Positions 53,211 through 61,784 of a stretch of DNA of 64,000 nt are shown in pieces (position 1 is the stretch's first letter; the number at the start of each line of letters is the position of its first letter). The position numbers and the translations under genes were made by a program. The notes under the pieces are model-generated. The model was not told the origin of the DNA, made no database searches, and worked only from the letters and a program-made list of their open reading frames with translations. The DNA lies in contig JANQHE010000027.1 in the NCBI GenBank assembly GCA_028282785.1, positions 1-64,000 on the forward strand, read 5' to 3'. The DNA comes from Bacteroidales bacterium. GTDB lineage: Bacteria > Bacteroidota > Bacteroidia > Bacteroidales > UBA12077.

Positions 53211-53852
53211 ATGATTGATTCATACAGACATAAAGGACTTAGAAAGAAGTTGGCTGATACAATTACAAATAAGGGTATTAAAGATCAAAAAGTTATAGAT
53301 GCAATAGGTAAAGTGACAAGACATCATTTCATGGATAGTGGTTTTGTAGAATTTGCATATCGTGATCAGGCATTTCCCATTGGGGCAGGACAAACAATAT
53401 CTCAACCCTATACAGTAGCTTTTCAAACAGAACTTTTGCAGGTTGAAAAGCACCATAAAATACTGGAGGTGGGAACAGGTTCCGGGTATCAGTGTGCTAT
53501 ATTATTGGAGCTTGGAGCAAAAGTACATACCATAGAAAGACAACGGGAACTTTTTCTTAAGTCAAGAGCTTTATTAACAGAAATGGGCTACAAACCATAC
53601 TTTTACTATGGCGATGGATACAAAGGACTACCAAAAAATGCTCCATTTGATAAAATATTGATTACTGCCGGAGCTCCGGAGATACCGGTTGAATTATTAA
53701 AACAACTTAAAATTGGTGGAAGAATGGTAGTGCCTGTGGGAGGATCAAGCGGACAGGTTATGATGGCGATTGATAGAATTGCTGAAAACGAATATAACGA
53801 ATCTGAACATGGACACTTCTCTTTTGTTCCTATGTTAAAAGGTAAACAATAA
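53211..53852 (+). CDS. pcm: Protein-L-isoaspartate O-methyltransferase
   Basis: 213 residues, normal length. SAM-dependent repair of isoaspartyl damage in proteins. RHHFMDSGFVEFAYRDQAFPI and GAGQTISQPYTVAFQ form the substrate lid. LEVGTGSGYQCAIL is the SAM motif, and KILITAGAPEIPVELLKQL the later motif. The MBL gene follows 12 nt downstream, so the two are co-transcribed. Confidence 0.96.
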   Translation: MIDSYRHKGLRKKLADTITNKGIKDQKVIDAIGKVTRHHFMDSGFVEFAYRDQAFPIGAGQTISQPYTVAFQTELLQVEKHHKILEVGTGSGYQCAILLELGAKVHTIERQRELFLKSRALLTEMGYKPYFYYGDGYKGLPKNAPFDKILITAGAPEIPVELLKQLKIGGRMVVPVGGSSGQVMMAIDRIAENEYNESEHGHFSFVPMLKGKQ

Positions 53853-53864
53853 GCTATATATACT

Positions 53865-54503
53865 ATGACTAAAATAAAAATCTTTGTATTTAATCCTTTT
53901 CAGGAAAACACATTTTTACTTTACGATGAAACGAATGAATGCGTTATAATTGATGCTGGTTGTAACGATGAAAACGAGTTTAAGCAAGTTGATGATTTTA
54001 TTAAAGAAAATAATCTTCAGTTAAAATATGTGATTAACACACATTGCCATATAGATCATATTATGGGGAATGCTTATTTAGTAAATAAGTATAATGTTCC
54101 GTCTGTTGCAAATAAAGAAGATATGCCATTACTGGAACGTTCAAATGATATGGCAATAGCTTTTGGTTTTAATGTTCAGGAACCTCCAAAACCACAACGT
54201 TTTGTAGAAGAAAATGAAGAAATTAGATTTGGAAATACTGTTTTAAAAGTAAAGCATGTTCCTGGTCATTCGCCGGGAAGCATAGCACTTTATAATGAAA
54301 AGAATAAATTTGTAATTGTAGGTGATGTATTATTTTCCGGCGGAATTGGAAGAACAGATCTTCCGGGTGGAGATTATGATACGTTGATTTCAAGTATTAA
54401 TCAAAAGTTATTCACGTTGGATGGTGAAGTGATCGTTTATCCCGGGCATGGTGAAAGTACAACAATAGAACGTGAAAAAACAACCAATCCATTCTTTAAT
54501 TGA
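53865..54503 (+). CDS. MBL-fold metallohydrolase (glyoxalase II-like)
   Basis: 212 residues. The metal ligands are visible as THCHIDH (H60, H62, D64, H65), VPGHSPGS, GDVLFSGGIGR and YPGHGEST. The profile is that of small YcbL/glyoxalase II-like thioesterases acting on S-acyl thiols, but the exact substrate is open. It is transcribed with pcm. Confidence 0.9.
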   Translation: MTKIKIFVFNPFQENTFLLYDETNECVIIDAGCNDENEFKQVDDFIKENNLQLKYVINTHCHIDHIMGNAYLVNKYNVPSVANKEDMPLLERSNDMAIAFGFNVQEPPKPQRFVEENEEIRFGNTVLKVKHVPGHSPGSIALYNEKNKFVIVGDVLFSGGIGRTDLPGGDYDTLISSINQKLFTLDGEVIVYPGHGESTTIEREKTTNPFFN

Positions 54504-54523
54504 TTGAATTTAAGTGCTGAACA

Positions 54524-54561
54524 CCGACGAAGGATAGTTGTTTTAAAACATATTTCGTCGG
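54524..54561 (+). terminator. Hairpin after the MBL gene
   Basis: CCGACGAA (54524-54531) pairs with TTCGTCGG (54554-54561) across a 22-nt AT-rich loop, 20 nt after the MBL stop. No T run follows, so it is a weak terminator or an RNA-protecting hairpin. Confidence 0.4.
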
Positions 54562-54606
54562 TTAAATTACATGATAATTTTAATGGTTATTGATCATTCT
54601 TATTTT

Positions 54607-54614
54607 TAATTTTG
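54607..54614 (+). promoter_or_regulatory. Candidate -7 box for gcvP
   Basis: TAATTTTG fits TAnnTTTG and lies 54 nt upstream of the gcvP ATG. The nearest TTG (54590-54592) is too close to be a standard -33 box. Confidence 0.35.
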
Positions 54615-54668
54615 AACAAGAATAAATTATACAAATAAATCTTTTATAACATTAAATACATCAAAAAT

Positions 54669-57563
54669 ATGGCTCTAGATAATTTTATTCAACGTCATAA
54701 TGGTCCCAGAGATCATGAAATCAGTAAAATGGTTGAGAAAATCGGCGTTTCAAGTTTAGATGAATTAATTGATAAAACAGTTCCTCCTGCGATTAGGCTG
54801 AAAGAACCAATGGCAGTTGGAAAAGCTATGAGTGAATATGAGTATTCTAACAAATTAAGAAGAATTGCTGCAAAAAATAAGTTGTACAAATCTTTCATTG
54901 GTTTAGGTTACTATGATACTATTACTCCGGCAGTTATCCAACGTAATATTTTAGAAAATCCAAGTTGGTATACCTCTTACACTCCTTATCAAGCAGAGAT
55001 CTCTCAAGGAAGATTAGAAGCCTTGTTAAACTTCCAAACTGTTATTTCGGATCTAACAGGTATGCAATTAGCTAATGCATCTTTGTTAGATGAATCAACA
55101 GCAGCATCGGAAGCAATGATTATGCTTTATAATGCACGTCCGAGAAAACAAGCAAAGGCAGGAGCTAATGTTTTCTTTATTGATGAAAACATGTTCCCTC
55201 AAAATATTGATGTAATTGAAGCTCGTGCAGTTCCTCTTGGAATTGAAGTTGTTAAAGGAAGCTTCAAATCTGTTGAGCTAAATGATAAAATATTTGGAGC
55301 AATTGTTCAGTATCCAGCTGTCGACGGAAAGGTTGAAGATTATAAAGAATTTGTTGAAAAAGCTCATGCTAATGAAACGGCAGTTGCAGTTGCTGCAGAT
55401 ATAATGAGTTTGGTTCTATTAACTCCTCCGGGAGAATGGGGAGCTGATGTTGTTGTTGGTTCAACACAACGATTTGGCATACCTATGGGGTATGGTGGGC
55501 CACACGCTGGCTATTTTGCTACTTCCGAGAAATATAAAAGAAATATTCCCGGGAGAATTATTGGTGTTTCAAAAGACGCACAAAATAAGTTAGCTCTTCG
55601 TATGGCTCTTCAAACTCGTGAACAACATATTAAACGTGAACGCGCCACTTCAAATATTTGTACTGCACAAGCTTTATTAGCTACCATGGCAGGTATGTAC
55701 GCGGTGTATCATGGTGCCGAAGGTTTAAAGCGCATAGCTTTGCATATACACTATATGGCGGTAACTCTTAATGAAAAGTTACAGGCCCTTGGATTTGAAC
55801 AAGAGAATAAAGACTTCTTCGATACATTAAAAGTTAAGCTTGGAAATGTAAAATTGGCTGATATACAAAAGCTAGCTTTACAGAGGGAGATCAATCTAAA
55901 TTATATTGATGATAATACAATTGGAATCAGTACGGACGAAACTACATTATTGACTGACTTAAATGATGTAATTGAAGTTTTTGCGCAGGCGGCAGAAAAA
56001 AAGGCAGATGTTGCGTGCCATATTAATGAAAAAATTGGTTTAAACAGTAAATTTAAGCGTACATCAGAATTCCTAACACTTGAAATCTTCAGTAGATATC
56101 GTTCTGAAACTGAAATGATGCGTTATATTAAGAAGTTGGAGAGAAAAGATTTTTCATTAACGCATTCGATGATTTCATTAGGTTCTTGTACCATGAAGTT
56201 AAATGCAGCAAATGAGATGTTTGCAATGAGTTGGCCCGAATTTGGAGGATTACACCCATTTGTTCCTGCAGATCAGGCGGAAGGATATCATCAGCTATTT
56301 AAAGAATTAGAGGAAGACTTAAAAGTTATCACAGGATTTGATGCTATTTCATTCCAACCTAATTCCGGTGCTGCAGGTGAGTATACCGGTTTAATGGTTA
56401 TTCGTGAATATCATATTGAGAATGGACAGGAGCATAGAGATGTTGCGTTAATACCTTCTTCAGCACACGGAACAAATCCGGCAAGTGCTGTTATGGCCGG
56501 AATGAAAGTTGTTGTGGTAGAGTGTGATGAAAATGGTAACATTGATATTGAAGATTTAAAAAAGAAAGCAGAAGAGCATAAAGAAAACTTAGCAGCCTGG
56601 ATGGTAACTTACCCATCAACTCATGGAGTTTTTGAAAGCCAAATCCGAGAAATGAACCAAATAGTTCATGATAATGGCGGTTTGGTTTATATGGATGGTG
56701 CAAATATGAATGCTCAGCTGGGATTAACAAATCCGGCAAGTATTGGAGCTGATGTTTGCCACTTGAACCTACATAAAACATTTGCTATACCTCATGGTGG
56801 AGGTGGACCAGGTGTTGGACCAATTGGTGTTAATGAAAAATTATTACCATACTTACCTTCTCACCCGGTTGTAAAAACTGGCGGAGAAAAAGCAATAAAA
56901 GCAGTTTCTGCAGCTCCTTGGGGAAGTGCTCATGTCCTTACCATTTCACATGCTTTTATTAAAATGATGGGTGGAGAAGGATTAACAAGCGTTGGTAAAA
57001 TAGCAATCCTTAATGCTAACTATTTAGCAGCTTCATTAAAAGGGTATTATGATATCCTTTATACAGGAGAAACAGGGTATGTAGCGCATGAAATGATTGT
57101 TGAATGCCGTAATTTTAAACCAATGGCAAATATAACAGAAGCTGATATTGCCAAGCGATTAATGGATTATGGATTCCATGCTCCAACATTATCATTCCCT
57201 GTTCATGGAACACTAATGGTTGAACCAACCGAAAGTGAATCATTACAGGAATTAGATCGTTTTATCGAATCTATGATAGCTATTTATAATGAAATTATTG
57301 AGGTTAAAGATGGAAAAGTTGATGCTGAGAATAATGTAGTAAGAAATGCCCCTCATACACAGGATGTAGTTGTTGCTAATGATTGGGATCGCCCATATGA
57401 AAGAGAAAAAGCCGCATTCCCATTAAATTGGATTCGTGAGAATAAATTCTGGCCTACAGTAAGCAGAATAGATGATGGCTTTGGTGATAGAAACTTGATT
57501 TGTTCTTGTGCTCCGATCGAGGAATATAGAGAGGGAAAGTTTTCCTTTGAAAATTTAAAATAA
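54669..57563 (+). CDS. gcvP: Glycine dehydrogenase (decarboxylating), P protein
   Basis: 964 residues, the single-chain form of the glycine cleavage system P protein. Both PLP-fold halves are present. The N-terminal half has YTPYQAEISQGRLEALLNFQ. The C-terminal half has the PLP lysine K703 in NLHKTFAIPHGGGGPG and MIVECRNFKP. It decarboxylates glycine and passes aminomethyl to lipoyl-H protein. gcvH and gcvT are not adjacent. Confidence 0.97.
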   Translation: MALDNFIQRHNGPRDHEISKMVEKIGVSSLDELIDKTVPPAIRLKEPMAVGKAMSEYEYSNKLRRIAAKNKLYKSFIGLGYYDTITPAVIQRNILENPSWYTSYTPYQAEISQGRLEALLNFQTVISDLTGMQLANASLLDESTAASEAMIMLYNARPRKQAKAGANVFFIDENMFPQNIDVIEARAVPLGIEVVKGSFKSVELNDKIFGAIVQYPAVDGKVEDYKEFVEKAHANETAVAVAADIMSLVLLTPPGEWGADVVVGSTQRFGIPMGYGGPHAGYFATSEKYKRNIPGRIIGVSKDAQNKLALRMALQTREQHIKRERATSNICTAQALLATMAGMYAVYHGAEGLKRIALHIHYMAVTLNEKLQALGFEQENKDFFDTLKVKLGNVKLADIQKLALQREINLNYIDDNTIGISTDETTLLTDLNDVIEVFAQAAEKKADVACHINEKIGLNSKFKRTSEFLTLEIFSRYRSETEMMRYIKKLERKDFSLTHSMISLGSCTMKLNAANEMFAMSWPEFGGLHPFVPADQAEGYHQLFKELEEDLKVITGFDAISFQPNSGAAGEYTGLMVIREYHIENGQEHRDVALIPSSAHGTNPASAVMAGMKVVVVECDENGNIDIEDLKKKAEEHKENLAAWMVTYPSTHGVFESQIREMNQIVHDNGGLVYMDGANMNAQLGLTNPASIGADVCHLNLHKTFAIPHGGGGPGVGPIGVNEKLLPYLPSHPVVKTGGEKAIKAVSAAPWGSAHVLTISHAFIKMMGGEGLTSVGKIAILNANYLAASLKGYYDILYTGETGYVAHEMIVECRNFKPMANITEADIAKRLMDYGFHAPTLSFPVHGTLMVEPTESESLQELDRFIESMIAIYNEIIEVKDGKVDAENNVVRNAPHTQDVVVANDWDRPYEREKAAFPLNWIRENKFWPTVSRIDDGFGDRNLICSCAPIEEYREGKFSFENLK

Positions 57564-57571
57564 ATTTGATA

Positions 57572-57599
57572 AAAGACCCGGATTTTAATCCGGGTCTTT
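57572..57599. terminator. Bidirectional terminator after gcvP
   Basis: AAAGACCCGGATT/AATCCGGGTCTTT, a perfect 13-bp stem with a 2-nt loop (4 nt in practice), with A/T tails. It serves gcvP and the convergent outer-membrane gene. Confidence 0.88.
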
Positions 57600-57604
57600 G
57601 TTTG

Positions 57605-58204
57605 TTAAAACCTATATATCAGGGATAACCTAGCTGAGGAATTTGATAAACCATAGCTGAAACCTGAAACGTCTTTCTCTGTTAGATATTCATCCCAGAA
57701 ATTTTTTCCTTTTTCTGTCCCGGTTTTATAGCTTATGGATGGAAGAAGTTCTGCACCAAGAATAAAATGGTCGTTTATTTTGTAATTTAAACCTACTACG
57801 AAATTGAAGCCTGGCTCATAAATTGAACGTTCAGAGATTTGATCATGATTATCAATAGTTTTATCGTCGTAATCATACTCTGAGCTATTATAGGTAAAAG
57901 ATAAGTCTGCACCATACCTGAATTCAAGGTTGTCGGAAATGTTGGTTCTAAATTCATGACCCACTTGTATACTAAAGCCAAACCCTTTACTTTCAGTTTC
58001 TAAACTATCAGTTATTTCAATTTTATTGCTTCCGTTTAAAAGTAAAGTATTAAAACGCCACATTGATTTATTTGTACCCGTTTTATAAGTTAGCCCAAAA
58101 TTATCAAGGTTAGAAAATAACAAACCAACTTCTTTTTGTTTTACCTGGGCATTTAAGAAAAGAGGAAGGGTTAATGATAAAGTAATAATTAGTAATTTTT
58201 TCAT
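57605..58204 (-). CDS. Outer-membrane beta-barrel protein
   Basis: 199 residues with a signal peptide (LSLTLPLFLNAQ). Alternating strand pattern (GFGFSIQVGHEF, LEFRYGADLSFTYN, FNFVVGLNYKI, ILGAELLPSISY), ending in ARLSLIYRF with the C-terminal aromatic residue expected of Bam-assembled barrels. It is about the size of an eight-stranded porin-like OMP. Specific ligand unknown. Confidence 0.8.
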   Translation of the reverse strand: MKKLLIITLSLTLPLFLNAQVKQKEVGLLFSNLDNFGLTYKTGTNKSMWRFNTLLLNGSNKIEITDSLETESKGFGFSIQVGHEFRTNISDNLEFRYGADLSFTYNSSEYDYDDKTIDNHDQISERSIYEPGFNFVVGLNYKINDHFILGAELLPSISYKTGTEKGKNFWDEYLTEKDVSGFSYGLSNSSARLSLIYRF

Positions 58205-58357
58205 TTTAATAAATTTTAATTAATAATAAGGATAATTATCGGAGGAAGCATCAACTTATATGCCGAAAAAGCTTATAAATCCAGCATTACATGTTATTAG
58301 ATGTTAAAAGAAATTAATAAAAGTATATTCAGAAGAAAAATCTAAGAAACTTATATA

Positions 58358-58600
58358 CTAAATCTTTTTGTTATTTAAGTTGAATAACCCTAATATAGAT
58401 ATGAAAGCCCATATTCCTTCTAATATTATAAACGGTACATACTTGAGTAAAATAGAGGCGTAACAAGCAGTTGCAGCTCCTACGAAGTTGAGTAAAATGT
58501 AAAGTAGGCTTTTATTAGTAACAACATTAACCAGGTTAAGAAAAAAAGCTATTAAGATTAAGGATACTCCAACAAATCCAATCAGGTCAATTGTATTCAT
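58358..58600 (-). CDS. CBU_0592-like small membrane protein
   Basis: 80 residues with three hydrophobic helices (LIGFVGVSLILIAFFLNL, LLYILLNFVGAATACYASIL, FIILEGIWAFISILGLF). FVGVSLILIAFFLNL and NFVGAATACYAS are the CBU_0592 family pattern. No function is known. Confidence 0.8.
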   Translation of the reverse strand: MNTIDLIGFVGVSLILIAFFLNLVNVVTNKSLLYILLNFVGAATACYASILLKYVPFIILEGIWAFISILGLFNLNNKKI

Positions 58601-58778
58601 AAATATACATTTAAAGCTAAATTAGTATTAATTTGCAATATTAATATTATAAACTTTTACACGGGACTTATTTTGGGTTAGATTATAAATGTTCTTAAAA
58701 ATTTAAACCAGGTATATTTTTATTATTTTTAATTCCTGATATAATTGCCAACTTTATTAATCAAAACCTTAGAAGAAA

Positions 58779-59402
58779 GTGAAATCACATCTTATTTTAA
58801 TAACAATTATTCTCGGATTAAGCCTTAATTTAAAGGCAAAAGAACCTAAATTAATTGAAGTTTTATTGATTAAAAATAACAACGATACTATACTTGTAAA
58901 GTCTAAAGCTAAATACCAAGAAGAATATAGTTTTAATAGTTTTGGATACTATAATGAGGATGGGAGCCGTGGAAGAGCTGATGCTAGTGAATATAAATTG
59001 ATAATTATAAGTGATAAAAGACTAGAGTCAGTTAAATTAAAATCAACGGTTAAGAAAGGTTGTGATAAGCAAGTATTTCTAGAAAGAATTATTGATGGGC
59101 CAATGATCATGTACATTTTTCATTATGTAAAAGAAATGGTTTATACATCGAAATGTATTGATGAAGTTTATATTAGAAAATCTGATGAAGAATGTGCTTA
59201 TCCTATCTATAAGGAATTATGTGAACATGAAAGAGCTAATCTTACAATGATTAAACAGCCAAGTAACAGTGAAGATATGTTAAGACTTTTTTCAGATGTT
59301 CCTGAAATTATCGAAGGAATAAAGTCTGGATACTATATTAGGTCAGATTTTGAAGAAATGATCTTAAAATATAATGAATATATGAAAGGTAAAGAAATCT
59401 AA
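58779..59402 (+). CDS. Hypothetical exported protein
   Basis: 207 residues from GTG 58779 with a signal peptide (MKSHLILITIILGLSLNLKA). The mature part is charged with four or five cysteines (KKGCDKQ, TSKCIDE, EECAYPIYKELCEHE), so disulfides are possible. I do not recognise a family. It lies alone, with its 3' end 8 nt from the convergent response-regulator gene. Confidence 0.65.
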   Translation: MKSHLILITIILGLSLNLKAKEPKLIEVLLIKNNNDTILVKSKAKYQEEYSFNSFGYYNEDGSRGRADASEYKLIIISDKRLESVKLKSTVKKGCDKQVFLERIIDGPMIMYIFHYVKEMVYTSKCIDEVYIRKSDEECAYPIYKELCEHERANLTMIKQPSNSEDMLRLFSDVPEIIEGIKSGYYIRSDFEEMILKYNEYMKGKEI

Positions 59403-59410
59403 TTATAATA

Positions 59411-60109
59411 TCAATCTTCTATACTTAATATTACTCCAACGGTAGGGATTGTTTCAATTTTAATTCTCGGTTCGGCTTGCAGGTATTTACGAATTTTCGA
59501 TATAAATACATCAAGGCTTCTACCAATGAAATAATCAGTTTCGCCCCATACCTGGATCATCAAATCTTCACGCTTTACTATATTATTTTTTGATTTAGCA
59601 AGAATTAATAAAATTTTGGTTTCTTTTGATGTAAGCCTTTTAGATTCTTTATCAATTTTCAGTTCCTGGTTTTCGGAATCAAATTTAATTTTTCCAAGCT
59701 CAAACACATTCGTTACTTCTTCTTTTGGTTTATTGTTAACTCTTTTTAAAATAGATTGGATTCGAAATAAAAGTTCATCTTCATCGAAAGGTTTTGTAAT
59801 ATAATCATCAATTCCGATTTGAAAACCGCGCATTTTGTCTTCCTTCATCGATCGTGCCGTTAAAAATATAATTGGGATGGATTTATTTTGGTTCCTGATT
59901 TTTTCTGCAAGAGTAAAGCCATCCATAAATGGCATCATAACATCCAGTATACAAAAATCAAAATCATAAGAATGAAATCCTTTTAAACCGGATTTTCCAT
60001 CGCGATATAACTTTACATCAAATCCATTGGCTTCAAGAAATTCTAATAATAGAAACCCTAGGTTTGTGTCGTCTTCAGCCAGTAATATTTTAAGTTTATT
60101 ATTGCTCAT
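59411..60109 (-). CDS. rprY: OmpR-family response regulator (RprY-like)
   Basis: 232 residues. Receiver domain (~8-120; D56 in FCILDVMMPFMDG, K105-type KPF) plus a C-terminal winged helix (~135-230; RLTSKETKILLILAKSKNNI). It follows the kinase gene by 2 nt. The pair resembles RprX/RprY of Bacteroides and Porphyromonas, which control envelope and Na+/oxidative stress genes. The symbol is given by similarity only. Confidence 0.85.
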   Translation of the reverse strand: MSNNKLKILLAEDDTNLGFLLLEFLEANGFDVKLYRDGKSGLKGFHSYDFDFCILDVMMPFMDGFTLAEKIRNQNKSIPIIFLTARSMKEDKMRGFQIGIDDYITKPFDEDELLFRIQSILKRVNNKPKEEVTNVFELGKIKFDSENQELKIDKESKRLTSKETKILLILAKSKNNIVKREDLMIQVWGETDYFIGRSLDVFISKIRKYLQAEPRIKIETIPTVGVILSIED

Positions 60110-60111
60110 TT

Positions 60112-61374
60112 TTATTGTTTACTGCAATAAGGTAATTTAATAATAAATTTAGATCCTTCGCCAGGAGTACTTTGAACACTAATTTCTCCATTAATTGATT
60201 CAATAATAGTTTTTACGGTTGATAATCCTATACCAAATCCTTTGACATTATGCACGTCACCTGTTGGTACACGAAAGTACTTTTCAAATATCTGATTGAT
60301 ATATTCTTTTTTTATTCCAATTCCATTATCTTCAACCTCAATTATGACGGAATTGTTTTTATCGAAAGAACGAATGATAATTTTAGGTTCCTTTTCACAA
60401 TACTTAATGGCATTATCAATTAAGTTTGAGATAACAGTCTGAAAATCATCCTTATTAGCGCTTGTTGTGCATTTTTGAGATAATTGTTCATAGATTATCT
60501 CGCCTTTTAATTCCTGTATTTGAACTTTGTATGAATCAACTGTACATTTAATAAAATTACAGATATCAATTGTTTCACATTGATTTCCTACGCCATTTTC
60601 AATTCTGGCGATATCTAATAATCCTTCAACCCGGTTTTTAAGTTTACTATGCTCTACCTTTATAATACCTGAATAATGTTTAAGCTTTTTATCTTGAGAT
60701 ATTGTTTTGTTTTTTGATAACATGCTGTTGGCCAGAGCTATATTTGTTAATGGTGTTTTAAATTCGTGTGTAATGTTATTAATGAAGTCCCTGGTGCTTT
60801 TATAAAGTGCTTGCTCCCGCTTAAAGAATTTTAGAATAAAAAGAAATGAAAAAGCAATTAATGCTATTAGAATTATAGATGTTATAAACATAATACTTAT
60901 TTGAGCGGCAATAAACTCTCTTTTTCTAGGAAATATGATCTTTAATTCAATGGCATTTTGTAAAAGAACGCTTTCGAGATTATTAGAAAAATAGGATTTT
61001 TTACAAACATTAAAATCGCTATCGGTTCTTGTATCAACAATATCGAATTCATAATCCGTTTTTATATGATAATAGTTTAACGCGCATCTTACGATTGAAT
61101 CAACCCGTTCCCATTCAACCTGATCATACATACTTTTATAGCAGGAAGATGTGCCGGCTTTTACAATGCAGTTAGCTACCTCTTTGCAAAGAGATTCGTC
61201 CTCGGCTATATCTTTTACGATTTGTTTCATAGCGAATTTAACGCTACGGCTAAACTGCTTTTCCTGCATATTGGCGGCTTTAACAATCCATGTAATTTGA
61301 ATTACTATTAAAGCAACTAAGCTTACAAAAGTAAGAGTTATTAATAATATTTGAGGTTTTCGATTTTTCATCAT
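60112..61374 (-). CDS. rprX: Sensor histidine kinase (RprX-like)
   Basis: 420 residues. TM1 (~10-32), a periplasmic domain (~33-158) with four to six cysteines (SLCKEVANC, SSCYKS, RCALN, FNVCKK) that could form disulfides, TM2 (~160-182), HisKA (H203 in NITHEFKTPLTN) and HATPase_c (~300-415). Cysteines in the sensing domain suggest redox or misfolding input. It is divergently transcribed from the small Lys/Cys-rich protein gene. Confidence 0.87.
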   Translation of the reverse strand: MMKNRKPQILLITLTFVSLVALIVIQITWIVKAANMQEKQFSRSVKFAMKQIVKDIAEDESLCKEVANCIVKAGTSSCYKSMYDQVEWERVDSIVRCALNYYHIKTDYEFDIVDTRTDSDFNVCKKSYFSNNLESVLLQNAIELKIIFPRKREFIAAQISIMFITSIILIALIAFSFLFILKFFKREQALYKSTRDFINNITHEFKTPLTNIALANSMLSKNKTISQDKKLKHYSGIIKVEHSKLKNRVEGLLDIARIENGVGNQCETIDICNFIKCTVDSYKVQIQELKGEIIYEQLSQKCTTSANKDDFQTVISNLIDNAIKYCEKEPKIIIRSFDKNNSVIIEVEDNGIGIKKEYINQIFEKYFRVPTGDVHNVKGFGIGLSTVKTIIESINGEISVQSTPGEGSKFIIKLPYCSKQ

Positions 61375-61470
61375 ACAAATTTAACCAGAATATAAATCAT
61401 TCATTTGAATTTTAACATCGTATTAACATGAATTAACTTTACAATAACCCCGTTAAAATTAATGTATTCA

Positions 61471-61478
61471 TATATTTG
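61471..61478 (+). promoter_or_regulatory. Candidate -7 box in the rprX/small-protein divergent region
   Basis: TATATTTG fits TAnnTTTG and lies 30 nt ahead of ATG 61509. This intergenic region is the natural place for RprY binding; no direct repeat could be assigned. Confidence 0.4.
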
Positions 61479-61508
61479 ATTAGAATTTACAAACAAAAAT
61501 TAACAGTT

Positions 61509-61730
61509 ATGAAAAAATTTCTAGTAGTACTATCCAGTATAGCTTTTATTGCGGTTATTTCTTTGGCTACAGTTAATGCTCAGGAACCGGAAAAGAAAGC
61601 TGAAAAAGCTAAAACCGAGAAGTGTTCGAGCGAAAAATCAAAGAAATGCCCAAGTACTTGCGAAAAGAAAGCAAAAACTGCAGAAGCTAAGGCAGCTGAA
61701 GAAAAGAAAAAAGAAGAAAAGAAAAGGTAG
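61509..61730 (+). CDS. Small Lys/Glu/Cys-rich secreted protein
   Basis: 73 residues from ATG 61509. A signal peptide (KFLVVLSSIAFIAVISLATVNAQ) is followed by about 50 residues that are over half Lys, Glu and Ala, with Cys in KCSSEKSKKCPSTCEKK. It has no homologue I recognise. It is transcribed away from rprX behind a good -7 box. Its low complexity means that it is hard to assign by sequence, but the signal peptide and promoter make it a likely real gene. Confidence 0.7.
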   Translation: MKKFLVVLSSIAFIAVISLATVNAQEPEKKAEKAKTEKCSSEKSKKCPSTCEKKAKTAEAKAAEEKKKEEKKR

Positions 61731-61752
61731 TTTTTTTCATGTATTGATTATG

Positions 61753-61784
61753 AGAGTTGATCTTGTTGAGGTCAACTCTTTTTT
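61753..61784 (+). terminator. Terminator of the small secreted protein gene
   Basis: AGAGTTGA/TCAACTCT stem (61753-61760 and 61772-61779), 11-nt loop, then a T run. It overlaps the last codons of the convergent dmsBC-like gene. Confidence 0.75.
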
